Source: Actibacterium sp. MT2.3-13A
GTDB taxonomy: Bacteria; Pseudomonadota; Alphaproteobacteria; Rhodobacterales; Rhodobacteraceae
Assembly (NCBI RefSeq): GCF_018139985.1
Contig: NZ_JAGSOU010000020.1
Location: forward strand, 1-48,920
Direction: 5' to 3'
DNA: 48,920 nucleotides
The position numbers and the translations under genes were made by a program. The notes under the pieces were generated by a model. It was given only the letters and a program-made list of their open reading frames with translations, did not search any database and was not told the DNA's origin. Below, piece after piece: positions 1-7,368 of this stretch; position 1 is the stretch's first letter; every line of letters starts with the position of its first letter.

Positions 1-19
1 TCGCGCTTCACGGCAGGCG

Positions 20-286
20 TCACCACTTTTTTGAAACCAGTTCCTTCATCGCGGCAAGATCGAGCATTTGCTCGGCCAGCAGATTCTTCAGCTTCGCGTT
101 CTCATCCTCGAGCGCCTTCAGCCGCTTGGCCTCCGACACCGTCATGCCGCCGAACTTGGCTTTCCAGTTATGGAAGGTGCCTTCCGACATGCCGTGCTTG
201 CGGCACAGGTTTGCACACTTCGCGCCCGCCTCGTGCTCCGTCAGGATGCCGATGATCTGCTCGTCCGTAAATCTCGTTCGCTTCAT
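20..286 (-). CDS. IS3-family transposase OrfA
   Basis: An 88-residue DNA-binding subunit of an IS3-family transposase. The N-terminal half is the usual helix-turn-helix (TDEQIIGIL, then CRKHGMSEGTFHNWKAKFGG). It is followed by the heptad leucine zipper of this family (RLKALEDENAKLKNLLAEQM, residues about 54-75) that joins OrfA to the OrfAB fusion. The start ATG at 286 has GAGGAC just upstream. The frame closes at TGA 20-22, immediately after an AAAAAAG run. A -1 slip there would continue as KKVVTPAVKR, the usual beginning of the IS407-group OrfB integrase, which lies outside the window. Family assignment is secure; whether the element is active cannot be judged. Confidence 0.93.
   Translation of the reverse strand: MKRTRFTDEQIIGILTEHEAGAKCANLCRKHGMSEGTFHNWKAKFGGMTVSEAKRLKALEDENAKLKNLLAEQMLDLAAMKELVSKKW
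26..32 (-). other. Programmed -1 frameshift site (A6G) between orfA and orfB
   Basis: The minus strand reads AAAAAAG just before the OrfA stop codon. Slippery runs of this kind in this place drive -1 frameshifting in IS3-family elements to make the OrfAB transposase. The -1 frame is open to the window edge. Confidence 0.7.
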
Positions 287-349
287 TGTCCGTCCTCAAG
301 TTGGGCCGGACTCTAATCGATGGTGGAGGAAAAATCCCGTAGCAGGTCA

Positions 350-617
350 GCAGGTCTACAAAGTCCATCTTCCGGCTGGCAAAGATGGTGCCAGACGTGA
401 CCGAGAACTGGTGATAGCAGCCCTTGCACTTGAACTTGCGGCGCGTGGCGATGTTGTAGGTTTCGCAGCAGCCGCAACGCGGGCAAACCGCTTCACCATC
501 CGTTTCAGGCCAGCGCATTTTGCAGAAGGCTTCATAGGCCGCACCTTCGCCAGCCTTGTAGATCTTGCGAAGGCTGAGGGTGCGGGACGCTGCGGAGAGA
601 AGGAAGTGTTGTGCCAT
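350..617 (-). pseudogene. IS1595-family transposase, N-terminal fragment cut by the IS3 element
   Basis: The first 89 residues match the start of IS1595-family transposases. A basic N-terminal stretch is followed by a zinc ribbon with Cys45-x2-Cys48 (CPRC) and Cys64-x2-Cys67 (CKGC), then the typical FSVTSGTIFASRKMDF segment. The frame is interrupted after ...VDLL at 350, where the IS3 terminus begins. Beyond that the frame only reads non-coding IS3 sequence, so the catalytic DDE domain is missing from this side. The start ATG at 617 has no clear Shine-Dalgarno sequence. GC content is visibly lower than in the chromosomal genes after 1.8 kb. The gene is certainly broken here. Confidence 0.85.
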
Positions 618-629
618 TGTACTATATCC

Positions 630-643
630 GATGCCTATGCATC
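630..643. promoter_or_regulatory. Palindrome upstream of the IS1595 transposase start
   Basis: GATGC-CTAT-GCATC is a perfect inverted repeat with 5-base arms, 13 bases upstream of the transposase ATG (minus strand). Its place in a divergent promoter region suggests an operator. The binding protein is unknown; the adjacent DUF6471 protein is a candidate by position only. Confidence 0.35.
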
Positions 644-679
644 ATATATGGTACGTTGACGTATCCCTTACAAGGGCAT

Positions 680-719
680 ATGTATCATTTTTAGTACTTT
701 TATCCTATAGGTGATACAT
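680..719. promoter_or_regulatory. Inverted repeat and probable promoter before the DUF6471 gene
   Basis: ATGTATCA (680-687) and TGATACAT (712-719) are perfect 8-base inverted arms, with CCTATAGG (704-711), itself a palindrome, between them. The right arm contains part of the DUF6471 start codon. TATCCTATAG looks like a -10 element only about 10-15 bases before the ATG, and there is no Shine-Dalgarno sequence. Transcription may therefore start at or near the ATG (leaderless). The layout fits an autoregulated divergent promoter, which is an inference. Confidence 0.4.
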
Positions 720-927
720 GGCAGAGCAAACAGAGTGGGAAGCCAAGGCCGCAAACCTTCTCAAGGCAGAGCTGAAGCGCAAAGGTGTGACTTACGCTCA
801 GTTGGCAGATTTAATTGGAGACAAAGAGGCAAACATTCGCAACAAGCTGTCGCGCGGGAAATTTAGCGCTGCGTTTTTTCTTCATTGCCTTGATGCGATT
901 GGCGCGACTGGTCTTCGATTTGACTAG
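718..927 (+). CDS. DUF6471 domain protein
   Basis: A 69-residue protein that is almost entirely one DUF6471 domain. It has the characteristic start (WEAKAANLLKAELKRKGVTY), a helix-turn-helix-like middle (YAQLADLIGD, then ANIRNKLSRGKFSAAFF) and a closing helix (LHCLDAIGATGLRF). The pattern resembles small lambda-repressor-like DNA-binding folds, but no function is established for the family that I know of. It is divergent from the broken IS1595 transposase across a palindromic region. Its end overlaps the end of the convergent membrane protein gene by 65 bases. A regulator or passenger of the mobile element is the most likely role. Confidence 0.85.
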   Translation: MAEQTEWEAKAANLLKAELKRKGVTYAQLADLIGDKEANIRNKLSRGKFSAAFFLHCLDAIGATGLRFD

Positions 928-1585
928 CCGCTACAGTCCCTGGCAGCGCCTCTTGTCGCGGCATTTCAGTGATCCAGTTAAGCCATTTTAAATGTGAGTT
1001 TGCCAAAGCTTCATCTGGTGCGAAAAACAATGTGACCCGGTGAAATCTGCAACCCCGGAATGTGCAGTTTCTGAATATGAAGCCATTGTTGAATGGCGTT
1101 TCCCCATCCAACACCACAGCATCTACAATGATGCCTGGTTTGATGTTGTTTATGGCGTTATCTACCTGCAAAAAAATGTTTGCAGGCCCAACAATATCGC
1201 AATCTACAAAGGTCTTTCCGTCCACAAATGGGCTTGATGGCAATATAAAGTCATTCAGGAAAATTCTCTTGTCTTCAAAGACGCGCGACATTGGGTCAAC
1301 GCCGCCTGTTTCCAGCATGAACTTACTGTCATATTTAGCCCTAACCACCTTTGATGATCCGTAGCCGTATATTGCCACAGCGATGACATAAGCGAGCAAA
1401 CCAGCAAATCCGGAGACAACCCACGACAACGGTGCATAGTCAGCAAACATGCCTGTTGCCTCCGCTGCCCACGCAGGTAGTGCAAAACTCCCGGCAGGTG
1501 CCAGCCAGCCCCAAAATAGCACCCCAAGAGAAACGCGCCATTCCAAGCCAGAAAGGACTTGATTTAGTTTTCGCCAAAACCACAT
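863..1585 (-). CDS. Two-TM membrane protein of unknown function
   Basis: About 240 residues from ATG 1585; GTG 1606 is the alternative start, and neither has a good ribosome binding site. The N-terminus WFWRKLNQVLSGLEW is followed by two hydrophobic helices (about residues 18-38 and 53-75). A soluble part then contains repeated FxxCxxxG/FRNCTFRGCRF-like strands (about 125-187) reminiscent of a short beta-helix. The protein resembles a widespread uncharacterised alphaproteobacterial type that, as I recall it, ends shortly after a WIT motif. Here WIT (about residues 204-206) is followed by roughly 34 extra residues, the last 21 of which overlap the DUF6471 gene. The tail is therefore probably accidental readthrough after an insertion. 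Low GC supports foreign origin. Confidence 0.7.
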   Translation of the reverse strand: MWFWRKLNQVLSGLEWRVSLGVLFWGWLAPAGSFALPAWAAEATGMFADYAPLSWVVSGFAGLLAYVIAVAIYGYGSSKVVRAKYDSKFMLETGGVDPMSRVFEDKRIFLNDFILPSSPFVDGKTFVDCDIVGPANIFLQVDNAINNIKPGIIVDAVVLDGETPFNNGFIFRNCTFRGCRFHRVTLFFAPDEALANSHLKWLNWITEMPRQEALPGTVAASQIEDQSRQSHQGNEEKTQR

Positions 1586-1680
1586 GCCGCGACATTGACT
1601 CAACACCGTGATATTGTGGAGTCCTAATCACCGCTCAGCCCCCCCACCCGAGCGACTTGGTGCGTTTGATACATAAGGCC

Positions 1681-1711
1681 GCAAATATCCCCGCCGAAGG
1701 CATGAAAGTCC
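1681..1711 (-). repeat. Dispersed intergenic repeat, copy 1
   Basis: On the minus strand this reads GGACTTTCATGCC, TTCGGCGGGGATATTTG, the same unit found at eight other intergenic places in the window. This copy has one mismatch in the core and lacks the CCAGAAGAA tail. It lies between the foreign patch and the MFS gene. Confidence 0.75.
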
Positions 1712-1812
1712 ATGTGCCACGGCGCCGTCCGGCACGGCGCCGGGCGGGCGCGCCGCAGGGGTGACGTTTTTCGCTCTTCCCCCCGCGCGGGCGGGGCGCT
1801 AATGGCAATTCC

Positions 1813-3033
1813 ATGACCGATACCGTGATCACCCCCGACAGCGACGCCCGCGCCAGGCGCAACGTGACCATCCTCGTGATGGCGCAGGCGTTTCTCGGCG
1901 CGCAGATGCCGATGATCTTCACCATTGGCGGGCTGGCGGGCCAATCGCTGGCGGCGAACGCCTGTTTCGCGACGCTACCGATCTCGCTGATCGTGCTGGG
2001 CTCGATGGTGGCGGCGACGCCGCTGTCGGCCATCATGCAGCGCTACGGCCGGCGCGCCGGTTTCTTCGTCGGCACCGCGGGCGGGGCCACGGGGGCGGCG
2101 ATCGGCGCCTTCGGGCTGATGCAGAACTCCTTCCCGATCTTCCTGCTCGGCTCGTTCTTCACCGGCTTCTACATGTCGGCGCAGGGCTTCTACCGCTTCG
2201 CCGCCGCCGACACCGCCTCGGACGAGTTCCGCCCCAAGGCAATCTCCTATGTCATGGCGGGTGGGCTGGCCTCGGCGGTGATCGGGCCGCAGCTGGTCAA
2301 GGCAACCAGCCAGGCGATGGTGGTGCCCTTTCTCGGCACCTACCTGACGGTGATCGGCGTCAACCTGGTGGGGGCGCTGCTGTTTTTCGCGCTCGACATC
2401 CCCAAGCCGCCGAAACCGGCGGCCGACGCGCCCCGCGGCCGGTCGCGGCTGGAACTGCTGCGCGAGCCGCGCGTCGCGGTGGCGATCATCTGCGCGCTGG
2501 TCTCCTACGCGCTGATGAATCTGGTGATGACCTCGACGCCGCTGGCCGTGGTCGGCTGCGGCTTCGAGACCGGCGACGCCGCCAACGTGGTCACCGCGCA
2601 TGTGCTGGCGATGTATATCCCGAGCTTCTTCACCGGCCACCTGATCGCCCGCTTCGGGGTCGAGCGGATCATGGCCACGGGGCTCGTGGTGCTCGCCGGC
2701 GCCGGCAGCGTGGCGCTGATGGGCGTCGATCTGGAGCATTTCTTCATCGCCCTCGCATTGCTGGGCGTGGGCTGGAATTTCGGCTTCATCGGAGCAACCT
2801 CGATGCTGGCCTCGACCCACGCCCCGGAGGAGCGCGGCCGCGTGCAGGGCATGAACGACCTGATGGTGTTCGGCGGCGTGACCATGGCCTCGCTCGCCTC
2901 GGGCGGGTTGATGAACTGCTCGGGCGGAACGGTGCAGGAGGGCTGGACCGCGGTCAACATGGCGATGGTGCCCTTCCTGGCGCTGGCCGGCGGCGCGCTG
3001 CTGTGGCTGTGGCTGCGCCCGCAGGACAGCTGA
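1813..3033 (+). CDS. MFS transporter
   Basis: A 406-residue polytopic inner membrane protein of the major facilitator superfamily. Hydrophobic segments run through the whole length in two halves of about six helices, separated by a polar loop (PKPPKPAADAPRGRSRLELL, about residues 197-216). The first half has the family loop between helices 2 and 3 (MQRYGRRAG, where a short basic motif is usual), and a second basic loop (ARFGVERIM) sits in the matching place in the second half. The substrate cannot be read from the sequence. It stands alone between the foreign patch and the convergent squalene/phytoene-synthase-like gene. There is no strong ribosome binding site before the ATG; the start is supported by the MFS-like N-terminus. 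Confidence 0.85.
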   Translation: MTDTVITPDSDARARRNVTILVMAQAFLGAQMPMIFTIGGLAGQSLAANACFATLPISLIVLGSMVAATPLSAIMQRYGRRAGFFVGTAGGATGAAIGAFGLMQNSFPIFLLGSFFTGFYMSAQGFYRFAAADTASDEFRPKAISYVMAGGLASAVIGPQLVKATSQAMVVPFLGTYLTVIGVNLVGALLFFALDIPKPPKPAADAPRGRSRLELLREPRVAVAIICALVSYALMNLVMTSTPLAVVGCGFETGDAANVVTAHVLAMYIPSFFTGHLIARFGVERIMATGLVVLAGAGSVALMGVDLEHFFIALALLGVGWNFGFIGATSMLASTHAPEERGRVQGMNDLMVFGGVTMASLASGGLMNCSGGTVQEGWTAVNMAMVPFLALAGGALLWLWLRPQDS

Positions 3034-3108
3034 GCGCGCCCCTCGCGCCCCTCGCGCGCACGGGCCGCGACCGGCACAGCATAGCCCGGAATTTTCCTGG
3101 AAAATCCG

Positions 3109-3876
3109 TCACCAGCGGCCGGTGAAACCCTTCCACAACAGCCCGCCGCGGCGGCGGAATTCCGAGGGCGCCAGCCGTCCCTCCGCGACCCGCGCCGGGT
3201 CGGCCGCGGCGCGGCGCAGCACCCCCTCGGCCTGCCAGCCCGCCAGCAGCGCGGGCGCCGCCGTGCGCGGCAGTTCGGCACGCCGGCCCCGCGCGCGGCC
3301 GAGCCGGCCCAGCGCCGCGCGGGCCAGCTCCGCCACCGCCTCCGCCCGGCCATCGACCAGCGGCACCCGGCCCCGCGCCTCAAGCTCCGGGATCGCCTGC
3401 AACCAATTAGCCACGCCCGCCGCATGGGCGAAATCGCGCAACACGCCCTCGCCCGAATCGGCCCCCAGAAGCCTCGCCGCCGTCCACATCAGGTGGCCGG
3501 CGGTGGCGTCGATATGCGCCTCGAAGGCGGCGAAGTCGGCGAAAGGATCGCGGTAGATGTCCCAGCGCCGCGCCTCGACCAGCGCGTCCAGCCGCGCCGC
3601 GTCCTGCGCGTCCAGAAGATCCGCCAGTGGCGTGACCACCTCGTGCCGGCGCGCCGGGCCGCCCTGCCCGATCTCCGCCAGCGCGTCGCGCCACCATTGC
3701 AGGCGCATCTCTGCGATCATCGGCTCGGCGCTCGCCCAGGGGGCGCGCGCGACCTCGAGGTTGAAGGCATAGAGCGGGAACAGCCGCGCCCGCGCCGCCA
3801 CCGGCGCCGCCATGGTGGCGAGAAAGCGGTCGGGGTCGCCCCGCTGCACCAGTTCCGCGCAGGCCTGGATGCTCAT
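3109..3876 (-). CDS. Squalene/phytoene synthase family protein (NDUFAF6-like)
   Basis: 255 residues with the squalene/phytoene synthase fold. Recognisable parts are FPLYAFNLEVARAPWASAEPM (about residues 33-53), the conserved MRLQWWRDAL (57-66) and the helix AHIDATAGHLMWTAARLLGA. The first aspartate-rich motif that binds prenyl diphosphates in true squalene or phytoene synthases is not visible at the expected place. That fits the NDUFAF6-type branch, whose mitochondrial members act in respiratory complex I assembly rather than terpene synthesis. No carotenoid or hopanoid genes are nearby. It begins 19 bases after cimA on the same strand and is probably the last gene of cysS-cimA. The exact function is an inference. 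Confidence 0.75.
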   Translation of the reverse strand: MSIQACAELVQRGDPDRFLATMAAPVAARARLFPLYAFNLEVARAPWASAEPMIAEMRLQWWRDALAEIGQGGPARRHEVVTPLADLLDAQDAARLDALVEARRWDIYRDPFADFAAFEAHIDATAGHLMWTAARLLGADSGEGVLRDFAHAAGVANWLQAIPELEARGRVPLVDGRAEAVAELARAALGRLGRARGRRAELPRTAAPALLAGWQAEGVLRRAAADPARVAEGRLAPSEFRRRGGLLWKGFTGRW

Positions 3877-3895
3877 GCCGCCCCCGTCCGCCTCA

Positions 3896-5515
3896 TCACG
3901 GCCGCGCCCCGTCGCGGATCAGCTTCCAGGTGATCGCGTCCAGAAGCGCCTCGAAGGAGGCGTCGACGATGTTGGGCGAAACGCCCACCGTGGACCAGCG
4001 CCGCCCCTGCCCGTCGGCGCTGTCGATGATGACGCGGGTCACGGCCTCGGTGCCGCCATCGGTGATGCGGACCTTGAAATCCACCAGCCGCATGTCGTCG
4101 ATGATTTCCTGATAGGGGCCCAGATCCTTGGCCAGCGCCTTGGCCAGCGCGTTCACCGGGCCGCGGTCCTGCCCGGCCTCGTCCAAGCTTTCGGACACGC
4201 TCAGCTTCTTCTCGCCGCCGACCTTCACCACCACCACGGCCTCCGACAGGCTGACCATCCGGTCATACTTGTTCTTGCGCCGCTCGACCGTCACGCGATA
4301 GCGCTTCACCTCGAAGAATTCCGGCAGCTGCCCCAGCGCGCGCCGCGCCAGGATCTCGAAACTCGCCTGCGCGGTGTCGTAGGAATAGCCCTCGGCCTCG
4401 CGCGTCTTGATCTCGTCGAGGATCTGCGCCAGCGCCGGGTCGCCGTTGTCCACCGACAGCCCCGCCTCGGCCAGGCGGCGGCGCAGGTTCGACTGCCCGG
4501 CCTGGTTGGACATCGGGATGATGCGCGCGTTGCCCACGGTCTCGGGCGGGATATGCTCGTAGGTCGAGGGGTCCTTGAGGATCGCGCTGGCGTGCAGCCC
4601 CGCCTTGTGCGCGAAGGCCGAGGCCCCGACATAGGGCGCGCTTTTCAGCGGCACCCGGTTGAGGATGTCGTCGAGCTGCCGCGAGGCGCGGGTGAGCCCC
4701 GCCAGGGCCTCTGCCGTGACGCCGGTCTCGAACCGGCTGGCATAGGGCTCCTTCAGCGCCAGCGTCGGGATCAGCGTGGTGAGGTTGGCGTTGCCGCAGC
4801 GTTCGCCGAGGCCGTTCAGCGTGCCCTGCACCTGCCGCGCTCCGGCGTCGATCGCCGCCAGCGTCCCCGCCACCGCGTTGCCGGTGTCGTTATGGGTGTG
4901 GATGCCGATACGCGCGCCCGGGATGCCCGCCGCGATCACGGCCGCGGTGATCTCGCCGATCTCGCCGGGCAGCGTGCCGCCGTTGGTGTCGCACAGCACC
5001 ACCCAGCGCGCGCCGGCCTCATGCGCCGCGCGCAGGCAGTCCAGCGCATATCCCGGATCGGCCTTGTAGCCGTCGAAGAAATGCTCGGCGTCGAACAGCG
5101 CCTCGCGCCCCTGCGCCACCAGATGCGCGACCGAGGCGCCGATGTTCTCCAGGTTCTCCTCCAGCGTGATGCCGAGGGCGGTGGTGACGTGGAAATCATG
5201 GGTCTTTCCCACCAGGCACACCGCTGGCGTGCCCGCGTTCAGCACCGCCGCCAGAACATCGTCATTCGCGGCCGAGCGGCCGGCGCGCTTGGTCATGCCG
5301 AAGGCGGTGAAGGTGGCGCGCGTCCGCGGCGCGCTTTCGAAAAAGGCGCTGTCGGTGGGGTTGGCGCCGGGCCAGCCGCCCTCGATGTAATCGACACCCA
5401 GCGCGTCCAGCGTCTTGGCGATCTGCTGTTTCTCGGGGGTGGAGAACTGCACCCCCTGCGTCTGCTGCCCGTCGCGCAGCGTGGTGTCGTAGAGGTAAAG
5501 GCGTTCTCTGGTCAT
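3896..5515 (-). CDS. cimA: (R)-citramalate synthase
   Basis: 539 residues. The enzyme condenses pyruvate and acetyl-CoA to (R)-citramalate, the first step of the threonine-independent route to 2-oxobutanoate and isoleucine. The N-terminal HMGL-like TIM barrel carries DTTLRDGQQTQG (residues 10-21) with the catalytic Arg/Asp pair, the metal-binding HTHND (206-210) and NGLGERCGNANL (234-245). The C-terminal 140 or so residues form the LeuA-type dimerisation domain, which is the isoleucine feedback site in this family. ATG 5515 is chosen because the protein then begins MTRERLYLYDTTLRDG; the 48 codons upstream are proline/glycine-rich non-coding sequence. It lies 112 bases after cysS on the same strand. 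A 2-isopropylmalate synthase would look related, but the TQGVQFS and length favour CimA. Confidence 0.93.
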   Translation of the reverse strand: MTRERLYLYDTTLRDGQQTQGVQFSTPEKQQIAKTLDALGVDYIEGGWPGANPTDSAFFESAPRTRATFTAFGMTKRAGRSAANDDVLAAVLNAGTPAVCLVGKTHDFHVTTALGITLEENLENIGASVAHLVAQGREALFDAEHFFDGYKADPGYALDCLRAAHEAGARWVVLCDTNGGTLPGEIGEITAAVIAAGIPGARIGIHTHNDTGNAVAGTLAAIDAGARQVQGTLNGLGERCGNANLTTLIPTLALKEPYASRFETGVTAEALAGLTRASRQLDDILNRVPLKSAPYVGASAFAHKAGLHASAILKDPSTYEHIPPETVGNARIIPMSNQAGQSNLRRRLAEAGLSVDNGDPALAQILDEIKTREAEGYSYDTAQASFEILARRALGQLPEFFEVKRYRVTVERRKNKYDRMVSLSEAVVVVKVGGEKKLSVSESLDEAGQDRGPVNALAKALAKDLGPYQEIIDDMRLVDFKVRITDGGTEAVTRVIIDSADGQGRRWSTVGVSPNIVDASFEALLDAITWKLIRDGARP

Positions 5516-5627
5516 CGGCGCACATCCCCGCTGAGTTGGAGACCGCCCGACCCGCCCCCCAGGGCCGGGCGCGATTGCGCCCCCCCCTCGGGCCGGGCGC
5601 GGCCCTCTGTTCCGATAAATGCCCAGT

Positions 5628-7058
5628 TCACAGCAGCCCCTCCAGCTTGGCGGCGTCAAAGCCGGGCTTCGGCGACAGCTCGACCCCGGCCTTGCTCATC
5701 CGCACCTCGACGCCGGCCTCCAGCAGCGCGGACTTGAGCGCATCGACGTCGGAGAAATCCTTGGTCTGCATCGCCGCCTGACGTAAGGCGACGAGATGTT
5801 CGGCAATGGGATCCAGAACCGACTTGGCGGCGAGTTCTTCGACGCGACCGTCAAACACCCATGCCCCCATTGTTGCATTGTCTTCGAGAAGACCAAGAAG
5901 TTGGGCCGATGCCGCGAAATCATCAATTTCGTCTTGAGAAACTTCATCTCTCTGACGCGAAAGAATACCTTTCGCTATTTTTCTGAGTTCAGCGATTGCG
6001 CCCGGTGTGTTCAGGTCATCTGCAAGAATTGTTTCCAATTTCTCGTGAACGCTTCCGCCAGCGTTCGCGGAATTCGTGATTGACCGCCACTGCTTCAGCG
6101 TCGCCTTGGCTTGCTCCGCCTTCTCTGCCGTCCAGTCCATCGGCTTGCGGTAATGGGTGGACAGGAACACGAACCGGATCACCTCGCCCGGGATGCCCTG
6201 CTCCAGCAGTTCGTGCACGGTGAAGAAATTGCCAAGGCTCTTGGACATCTTCTTGCCCTCGACCTGCAGCATCTCGTTATGCAGCCAGTAGCGCGCGAAG
6301 CTCCCCTCGGGATGGGCGCAGCAGCTCTGCGCCACCTCGTTCTCGTGATGCGGGAACATCAGGTCGTTGCCGCCGCCGTGGATGTCAAAGGACGCCCCCA
6401 GCAGCGCGTAGCTCATGGCCGAGCATTCGATATGCCAGCCCGGCCGCCCGCGCCCCCAGGGGCTGTCCCAGCCCGGCAGATCGGGGGTCGATGGCTTCCA
6501 CAGCACGAAATCCATCGGGTCGCGCTTGTAGGGCGCCACCTCGACCCGGGCGCCGGCGATCATGTCCTCCAGCGAGCGGCCCGAGAGCTTGCCATAGGCC
6601 GGGTAGCTCTTGACGTCGAACAGCACATGGCCGTCGGCGGCATAGGCATGGCCCTTGGCGATCAGCTCCTCGATCATCGCGATCATCTGCGGGATGTAGC
6701 CGGTCGCGCGCGGCATCTCGTCGGGGTCGAGTGCCCCCAGCGCGTGCATGTCGTCGAGGAACCACCCGATGGTCTCCTCGGTGATCTCGCCGATGGCGCG
6801 GCCGGTCTCTTTCGCGCGGTTGTTGATCTTGTCATCCACGTCGGTGAAGTTGCGCACATAGGTGACGTGACCGGCCCCGTAGACCTTGCGCAAGAGCCGG
6901 AAGAGCACATCGAACACCACGACGGGGCGCGCGTTGCCCAGGTGAGCCCGGTCATAGACCGTTGGGCCGCAGACATACATCCGCACATTCTCGCGGTCGA
7001 TCGGGGTGAAGACCTCTTTCCGGCGGGTCCTGGTGTTGTGCAGCCTGATCTCGGTCAT
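5628..7058 (-). CDS. cysS: Cysteine-tRNA ligase
   Basis: 476 residues, a normal length for class I CysRS. The HIGH-type signature is in AHLGN (38-42) and KMSKS is at 270-274. The zinc ligands are visible as Cys30 ([10 protein letters not shown]), Cys212 (HIECSAM), His237 and Glu241 (PHHENE). The N-terminal catalytic domain is typical for the group. The DALR-type helical region and tail (about 323-420) are encoded by a strikingly AT-richer stretch (about 5800-6090; two full 60-base lines there are 43% and 47% GC, against roughly two thirds elsewhere). The frame stays intact through it. The gene is followed by cimA and the squalene/phytoene-synthase-like gene, and preceded by a possible leader peptide ORF. 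Confidence 0.97.
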   Translation of the reverse strand: MTEIRLHNTRTRRKEVFTPIDRENVRMYVCGPTVYDRAHLGNARPVVVFDVLFRLLRKVYGAGHVTYVRNFTDVDDKINNRAKETGRAIGEITEETIGWFLDDMHALGALDPDEMPRATGYIPQMIAMIEELIAKGHAYAADGHVLFDVKSYPAYGKLSGRSLEDMIAGARVEVAPYKRDPMDFVLWKPSTPDLPGWDSPWGRGRPGWHIECSAMSYALLGASFDIHGGGNDLMFPHHENEVAQSCCAHPEGSFARYWLHNEMLQVEGKKMSKSLGNFFTVHELLEQGIPGEVIRFVFLSTHYRKPMDWTAEKAEQAKATLKQWRSITNSANAGGSVHEKLETILADDLNTPGAIAELRKIAKGILSRQRDEVSQDEIDDFAASAQLLGLLEDNATMGAWVFDGRVEELAAKSVLDPIAEHLVALRQAAMQTKDFSDVDALKSALLEAGVEVRMSKAGVELSPKPGFDAAKLEGLL

Positions 7059-7145
7059 GGCAAAATCCTTCGCGCGCGTGTCCCGCGGCGGGCTTTAGCA
7101 ACTTACCAAGAGATTGGAAACAGATGACCGGCCCGCCTGACGATG

Positions 7146-7187
7146 TCAGCGGGTAATGCAGCGGATAATGATGGTGCGGTTGGTCAT
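7146..7187 (-). CDS. Possible isoleucine-rich leader peptide upstream of cysS-cimA
   Basis: A 13-codon frame, MTNRTIIIRCITR, ends 87 bases before the cysS start in the otherwise gene-free 310-base region 7059-7368. Three consecutive Ile codons, a fourth Ile and a Cys codon resemble a ribosome-mediated attenuator. The downstream genes are cysS (cysteine) and cimA (isoleucine route). Beyond its stop, GGCGGGC and GCCCGCC can pair across a 40-50 base loop, and a second GCGGGC lies before the ATG, so alternative structures are possible. There is no typical U-tract and only a weak ribosome binding site (GGGCGG). Confidence 0.35.
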   Translation of the reverse strand: MTNRTIIIRCITR

Positions 7188-7242
7188 GCCGCCCGCTTAG
7201 CAGCTCGCCGCGCGGCTGCCAAGGGTTTCCCGGCGGCGCCCG

Positions 7243-7275
7243 CTTCTTCTTGGCGCAAATACTCCCGCCGGAGGC
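7243..7275 (-). repeat. Dispersed intergenic repeat, copy 2
   Basis: The minus strand reads GCCTCCGGCGGGAGTATTTG then CGCCAAGAAGAAG, the variant with GAGTATTTG in place of GATATTTG. It lies in the 310-base gap between the outer membrane barrel gene and cysS. Apart from this repeat and the candidate leader peptide I see nothing else in the gap. Confidence 0.85.
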
Positions 7276-7368
7276 GGACCTGCGCCCGCCGCCTGCGGGG
7301 CGGTGCAATCCGCGCGGCGACGCCCCGGGGGACGCCGCGCGGGCCGGCCGACACCGCCGGCTCGGGTC

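Larger units (their letters stand above)
1..349 (-). mobile_element. IS3-family (IS407-like) insertion sequence, partial
   Basis: One end of an IS3-family element read on the minus strand; the rest lies beyond position 1. The terminus is placed at 349 because the minus strand there begins TGACCTGCTACGGG, with the TG start usual for IS3-family ends, and because the IS1595 transposase reading frame is recognisable up to exactly this point and lost after it. The orfA gene starts about 60 bases inside this end, and the orfA/orfB frameshift site is at 26-32. The other terminus and the target duplication are not visible, so only this boundary is inferred. Confidence 0.8.
350..930. mobile_element. 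Probable IS1595-type element remnant, possibly with a DUF6471 passenger
   Basis: The disrupted IS1595 transposase and the DUF6471 gene lie head to head, 100 bases apart. They share low GC and a palindrome-rich region between them. IS1595 elements often carry passenger genes, so the pair may be one unit. The right border is a guess: the reading frame of the membrane protein from 1585 seems to lose its natural C-terminus near 930-960. I could not identify terminal inverted repeats, so treat the borders as tentative. Confidence 0.4.

Noticed and set aside
3091-3105. ATTTTCC-T-GGAAAAT palindrome between convergent genes as a terminator
   Set aside because: The centre is one base and the stem is A/T-rich, so it cannot form a stable hairpin as such; no T-run. 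May be chance.
3812-5737. A 641-codon frame opposite cimA
   Set aside because: Antisense to an unmistakable citramalate synthase; no domain recognised.
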